DNA of 16,721 nucleotides from an uncultured bacterium (GTDB taxonomy: Bacteria; Actinomycetota; Coriobacteriia; Coriobacteriales; Coriobacteriaceae), in assembly GCA_905215725.1 (NCBI GenBank), contig CAJMRD010000047.1:1-16721 (forward strand), read 5' to 3'. Below, in pieces: positions 15,024 to 16,721 of the stretch. Position 1 is the stretch's first letter. Every line of letters begins with the position of its first letter. Both the position numbers and the translations under genes were made by a program. The notes under the pieces are model-generated. The model saw only the letters and a list, made by a program, of their open reading frames with translations. It searched no databases and had not been told where the DNA came from.

Positions 15024-15731
15024 CTACTCCCACTCCTGCTCGTAGATGTTGAGCGACTTTACGTAGCGCCCCTGGGCGCCCATGATGTCGCGGACCAGAC
15101 GCAAGAAGAAGCTGATGCACGAGGTGTCAAAGCCGTCCTGCAGGTCCTCCGGATGCACCGCGCCCGGCCCGTCGACCGCCGTGTCACTCAGGCGCGCGAT
15201 GTCATACAGGTAGAGCTGCCCCGCCGTCAGCCAGACATCGTCGACGCAGGCGAGGCGCACCGCAATCGCACCGTCGCTCCAATGCTCCTTTTGCACGATA
15301 TGCGGGTCGTAGACATCAAAGCCATGATCGGTGTGCGTGTCCTTCAGCACGACCATGCCGGACGCAGGATCCTTGTCCAAAATGCCAAAGCGTGAGAAAT
15401 ACTGCGTGTCGCGTACCTGCTCGAGCCGCTTAAACGAGGCAGGCGAAAGTGATGCCGGCGGCTCGTCAACATACAGCTCGAGTAGCGTCTTACCATGGCG
15501 ATAGGGGCGCTCGAAGAGCAGCCAATCGGTAAATGCCATGTTGTAGGCCATGATTTCGTTTTGCGAAGGCTCGGTGCAATAGCCGAGCCATGGGTCGACA
15601 ATGATCTCGAACTGTTCGCGCGCCGGCTCCAAAAACTGGAACTTCCGCAGCATCCAAAAATGGGCCATGTCGGCAATATCGTTGCCGACGGCTTCGGCCA
15701 GATGTGCTCGGTCTAAAACGTGGTCAGTCAC
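15024..15731 (-). CDS. Hypothetical protein, 235 residues, unrecognised
   Basis: The start is GTG at 15731-15729 with a perfect GAGGAGG 5 nt upstream. The protein looks soluble and globular, rich in aromatic and acidic residues, with no signal peptide or membrane segment (for example AHFWMLRKFQFLEPAREQFE, NMAFTDWLLFERPYRHGKTLLELYVDEPP, KRLEQVRDTQYFSRFGILDKDP). I do not recognise a family or catalytic motif. On the minus strand it follows gltD after a 348-bp gap and probably has its own promoter. Its Shine-Dalgarno sequence can pair with an upstream CCTCCTC (see the hairpin at 15737-15778), so translation may be controlled. Confidence 0.85.
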   Translation of the reverse strand: MTDHVLDRAHLAEAVGNDIADMAHFWMLRKFQFLEPAREQFEIIVDPWLGYCTEPSQNEIMAYNMAFTDWLLFERPYRHGKTLLELYVDEPPASLSPASFKRLEQVRDTQYFSRFGILDKDPASGMVVLKDTHTDHGFDVYDPHIVQKEHWSDGAIAVRLACVDDVWLTAGQLYLYDIARLSDTAVDGPGAVHPEDLQDGFDTSCISFFLRLVRDIMGAQGRYVKSLNIYEQEWE

Positions 15732-15736
15732 GGCAT

Positions 15737-15778
15737 CCTCCTCAAACTGATGAACCTCAATTTGAGCTTACGAGGAGG
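15737..15778 (-). promoter_or_regulatory. 5' hairpin that can hide the ribosome binding site
   Basis: In the minus-strand RNA, CCTCCTC (from 15778-15772) can pair with the Shine-Dalgarno GAGGAGG (15743-15737). An alternative pairing, CCTC plus CTCAAA with TTTGAGGAGG, is also possible. The hairpin lies immediately before the GTG start of the 235-residue protein. Confidence 0.4.
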
Positions 15779-16079
15779 GTGGGCAGCCACTGTCAGCACG
15801 GACAAAATAGGCCTCCGGCTGCAAACCAACTGCTGACCAAACACTTGACGGGATGCTTGACCGAAAATGCGCACCGCAACAAAACCGCAGGTAAACATAG
15901 ACGGCCAACCCGCCCTTTTGAGCCAAGCACCCCCGGCCACCACAGAAACAGCAGAGCACCACAGCTCAAGAAGACGCCGAATGAACACCCGTACGTCGGC
16001 AAACGAACAAATCGGTCGCAAACCCGCAAGGGCTGTCCCCAACGGCCGGCCCTTGACGATTCAGCTGTGGACAGCCGCC
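15779..16079. other. Intergenic region without a supported gene
   Basis: Open frames cross this stretch on both strands (up to 143 codons on plus, 104 on minus), but none has a ribosome binding site with recognisable protein features, and they overlap neighbouring genes. The plus strand is rich in A and C (ACCACAGAAACAGCAGAGCACC near 15940-15960) and its composition differs from the genes. It should contain the promoter of the 15024-15731 gene and the 3' end of the gltD transcript. Confidence 0.5.
16027..16074. repeat. Two overlapping inverted repeats after gltD
   Basis: CAAGGGC (16027-16033) pairs with GCCCTTG (16049-16055), and GGCTGTCC (16031-16038) pairs with GGACAGCC (16069-16076 region). 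The two pairings exclude each other. They lie just downstream of the gltD stop on the minus strand and could end the transcript, though there is no U tract, so a simple intrinsic terminator is doubtful. Confidence 0.4.
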
Positions 16080-16721
16080 TTACAGCTCCAGTGCGTCGGC
16101 GATTTCGGCAGCGCAGGCCAGGGCGTCGGCCATAGCGTTCACCACGAGCGAGCTGCCGTTGTGAGCGTCACCGGCAACATACACCGGCGCGGCATCCGCG
16201 GCGACGCCGCCGACACGCGCCGCAAGGTGCGAGCCCTCGGCGGCCATCACAGGCAGCGGACGACCAGCAGTGGCAACGGGCACGCCAACGGCGTCGAACA
16301 CACCGTGCTCTGGGCCCGTAAAGCCGCAGGCGATGAGCACCAGCTGGGCCGGCACCTCGTGCTCGGAGCCCGCAATGCGTTCAGGCTTGCCGGCCGACCA
16401 ATCCAGGTCGACCACGCGCAGGCCCGCGGCAGCGCCCTTCTTGTCCAGCAGCACCTCGAGCGTATCCACGCCCCAAGCGCGCATCTCGCCGCCCATGGCA
16501 GCGATGGCCTCCTGCTGGCCGTAATCGGTCTTCTTCACGTTGGGCCACTGCGGCCAGGGGTTGCTCGCCGCGCGCGCATCAGGCGCCGCCGGCAAGAACT
16601 CAAACTGGCGCACGCTGCGCGCACCCTGACGTACCGCGGTGCCCACGCAGTCGTTACCGGTATCGCCGCCGCCAATGACCACGACGTCCAGGCCGCGTGC
16701 ATCGACGACAGGCTCCCCCCC
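16080..16721 (-). CDS. gltD: Glutamate synthase small subunit, C-terminal part (cut by window edge)
   Basis: The last 213 residues of a gene that enters from the right edge. The frame is open to base 16721 (GGEPVVDARGLDVVVIGG), so the apparent start inside the window is not the real one. It has a nucleotide-binding Rossmann motif VVVIGGGDTGNDC, then the GltD-typical VRQFEFLPAAPDARAASNPWPQWPNV, and near the end the FAD-binding segment VYVAGDAHNGSSLVVNAMADALACAAEIADAL. GltD takes electrons from NADPH through FAD and iron-sulfur clusters and passes them to the large subunit GltB, which makes two glutamates from glutamine and 2-oxoglutarate. The gltB gene is expected to the right. The related NAD(P)-dependent oxidoreductases of the same family (for example dihydropyrimidine dehydrogenase-like) are less likely. 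Confidence 0.9.
   Translation of the reverse strand, partial: GGEPVVDARGLDVVVIGGGDTGNDCVGTAVRQGARSVRQFEFLPAAPDARAASNPWPQWPNVKKTDYGQQEAIAAMGGEMRAWGVDTLEVLLDKKGAAAGLRVVDLDWSAGKPERIAGSEHEVPAQLVLIACGFTGPEHGVFDAVGVPVATAGRPLPVMAAEGSHLAARVGGVAADAAPVYVAGDAHNGSSLVVNAMADALACAAEIADALEL

Noticed and set aside
15704..16135. 143-codon plus-strand open frame between the 235-residue gene and gltD
   Set aside because: It overlaps the starts or ends of both neighbours, has no ribosome binding site, and encodes a basic Arg/Pro-rich sequence without a domain.

Overview
The window looks like a chromosomal segment of a high-GC Gram-positive gut actinobacterium, most likely Collinsella or a close relative (Coriobacteriia). 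The grounds are GC-rich codon use with clear GGAGG-type ribosome binding sites, a sortase-anchored LPTTG surface protein, a copA-copZ-csoR copper operon with an actinobacterial-type CsoR, an AbiEi/DUF559-like protein of the type common in actinobacteria, and many palindromic intergenic repeats. The genus is inferred from overall character; no search was possible.

Layout. Positions 1-4069 hold a signalling locus: a minus-strand two-helix membrane protein (with the start of another gene beyond it), a plus-strand FHA-domain protein whose frame is broken at a run of nine C, and a membrane-anchored Ser/Thr kinase with a DUF6273-like C-terminal domain. Positions 4471-7806 encode a 1111-residue cell-wall-anchored protein: a CAP domain between two Ala-rich coiled-coil stalks of equal length, the plan of PrgA/SEC10 surface-exclusion proteins. 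Positions 8229-11359 are a copper-efflux operon (CsoR-type operator, copA, copZ, csoR). A small membrane zinc-ribbon protein follows and ends at a two-way terminator. On the minus strand come an amidohydrolase, a Vsr/DUF559-like nuclease-fold protein, an unrecognised 235-residue protein and the 3' part of gltD, which runs off the right edge.

The most unusual content is between the genes. A 57-bp hairpin unit (16-bp arms, 25-nt centre) occurs ten times in four arrays with a fixed period of 80-81 bp. The arrays come as two triplets flanking the LPXTG gene and two doublets tightly flanking the nuclease-fold gene. The centres differ in sequence, but several keep an apical stem around a CAAA-type loop, and all 20 arms vary at one CpG only by CG, TG or CA. 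A second, 67-bp palindrome family brackets copZ, and one copy supplies the stop codon of copA. A third composite palindrome follows csoR. A perfect 12-bp palindrome, TGTTGCGCAACA, lies about 60-67 bp upstream of both the membrane-protein gene and the LPXTG gene, suggesting a shared regulator.

How the genes may work together (inference): kinase, FHA protein and membrane protein form one phospho-signalling module. CsoR represses the copper operon through the operator in the copA promoter. The repeats are probably mobile or structural elements that may mediate gain or loss of the genes they bracket.
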